Source: CAZQIC01 sp964593555 (GTDB lineage: Bacteria > Bacteroidota > Bacteroidia > JAFLBG01). From it: DNA of 7,505 nt. Position 1 is the first letter of the stretch, and every line of letters starts with the position of its first letter. The translations under genes were made by a program, and so were the position numbers. The notes under the pieces were generated by a model that searched no databases, had not been told where the DNA came from, and saw only the letters and a list, made by a program, of their open reading frames with translations. The DNA is taken from positions 1-7,505 of the forward strand of contig CAZQIC010000171.1 of assembly GCA_964593555.1 (NCBI GenBank), read 5' to 3'. Shown here piece by piece: positions 7,094-7,505 of the stretch.

Positions 7094-7477
7094 TTAAAAC
7101 CAATGATAGCGATCCCCGGGCATTTTGATCAATGGTTTTCTTCTGCCGCTTTTATCAAATGATGCCTTAATACGATACCGAACACCAAGCGAATAATTTA
7201 CATCCATAATACTTATAGGTACATTATCACTCCTTTTGTTTACCCTGTATTTAAACTCTCCATACAACTCGATTTTTTTTATAGCTCTTTGCATCCCACA
7301 CCCAATGCTTAATGAAGGCCATGTGGTGGAATAATAACTTTCCGGGCTGCCATACTGCCTGAACTCATATTCATGACCCAGGCCTGTATAAATACCTGTC
7401 CATTTTCGCGCCGCAATGCCTGCGATAGTATAAAACTCACTTTTGTTATCCTTGAGGGGAGTTCTAAAAATAGAATG
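7094..7477 (-). CDS. C-terminal part of a beta-barrel-like protein, 5' end unresolved (possible frameshift)
   Basis: I do not recognise this gene. The frame is open for 127 codons from just after a TAA at 7480-7478 to the stop at 7096-7094. The only ATG is internal (7294) and would leave just 66 residues, cutting through clearly continuous protein-like sequence. The translation alternates in beta-strand fashion (EFYTIAGIAARKW; GIYTGLGHEYEF; LSIGCGMQ; KIELYGEFKYRV; VNYSLGVRYRI), like outer-membrane barrels of Bacteroidota, followed by a basic tail ending DRYHWF. The stop at 7480 lies just upstream of a T5 run (A5 at 7466-7470 on the plus strand). Removing one T would join this frame to another that is open to the window edge (13 codons, hydrophobic RLFLTFYF). 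A frameshifted gene, a sequencing error or a non-ATG start are all possible. It lies upstream of porQ on the same strand. Confidence 0.5.
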   Translation of the reverse strand, partial: HSIFRTPLKDNKSEFYTIAGIAARKWTGIYTGLGHEYEFRQYGSPESYYSTTWPSLSIGCGMQRAIKKIELYGEFKYRVNKRSDNVPISIMDVNYSLGVRYRIKASFDKSGRRKPLIKMPGDRYHWF

Positions 7478-7505
7478 TTAAAAACAATCTAATAAAATCG
7501 TATCT

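Overview
The window is AT-rich chromosomal DNA from a member of the Bacteroidota. Three things point there: a PorQ-type protein of the type IX secretion system (T9SS), two secreted proteins ending in the gliding-motility/T9SS type B C-terminal domain, and candidate promoters of the Bacteroidota form (TTG, about 19 bp, TAnnTTTG). The order or genus cannot be fixed from this stretch.

Layout. On the minus strand at the left are gcvT (glycine cleavage T-protein, cut by the window edge at its C-terminus) and, 48 bp upstream of it, cmk (cytidylate kinase). These probably form a cmk-gcvT transcription unit. A 287-bp divergent intergenic region follows. Next come two long tandem paralogues on the plus strand (614 and 620 aa). 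Each has a signal peptide, a propeller-like N-terminal domain, a PKD-like domain, a SprB-repeat-like domain and a type B sorting domain. The second copy ends 4 bp from the 3' end of porQ, which runs convergently on the minus strand. At the right edge is the C-terminal part of another minus-strand gene with beta-barrel-like strand pattern. It has no usable start codon and may carry a frameshift.

How the parts fit. The paralogues should be exported by Sec, carried across the outer membrane by the T9SS and fixed to the cell surface or released. PorQ is an outer-membrane component of the T9SS attachment machinery that handles such cargo. cmk and gcvT are housekeeping genes (CDP/dCDP synthesis; one-carbon supply from glycine). 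As I recall, porQ and cmk are direct neighbours in Porphyromonas gingivalis. Here they keep the same orientation but the cargo pair lies between them on the other strand, so the pair looks like an insertion into an older porQ-cmk arrangement.

No RNA genes, CRISPR arrays, insertion sequences or phage genes were seen. The least ordinary content is the duplicated surface-protein cassette beside porQ and the broken-looking reading frame at the right edge. I found no clear evidence of a wholly new system.
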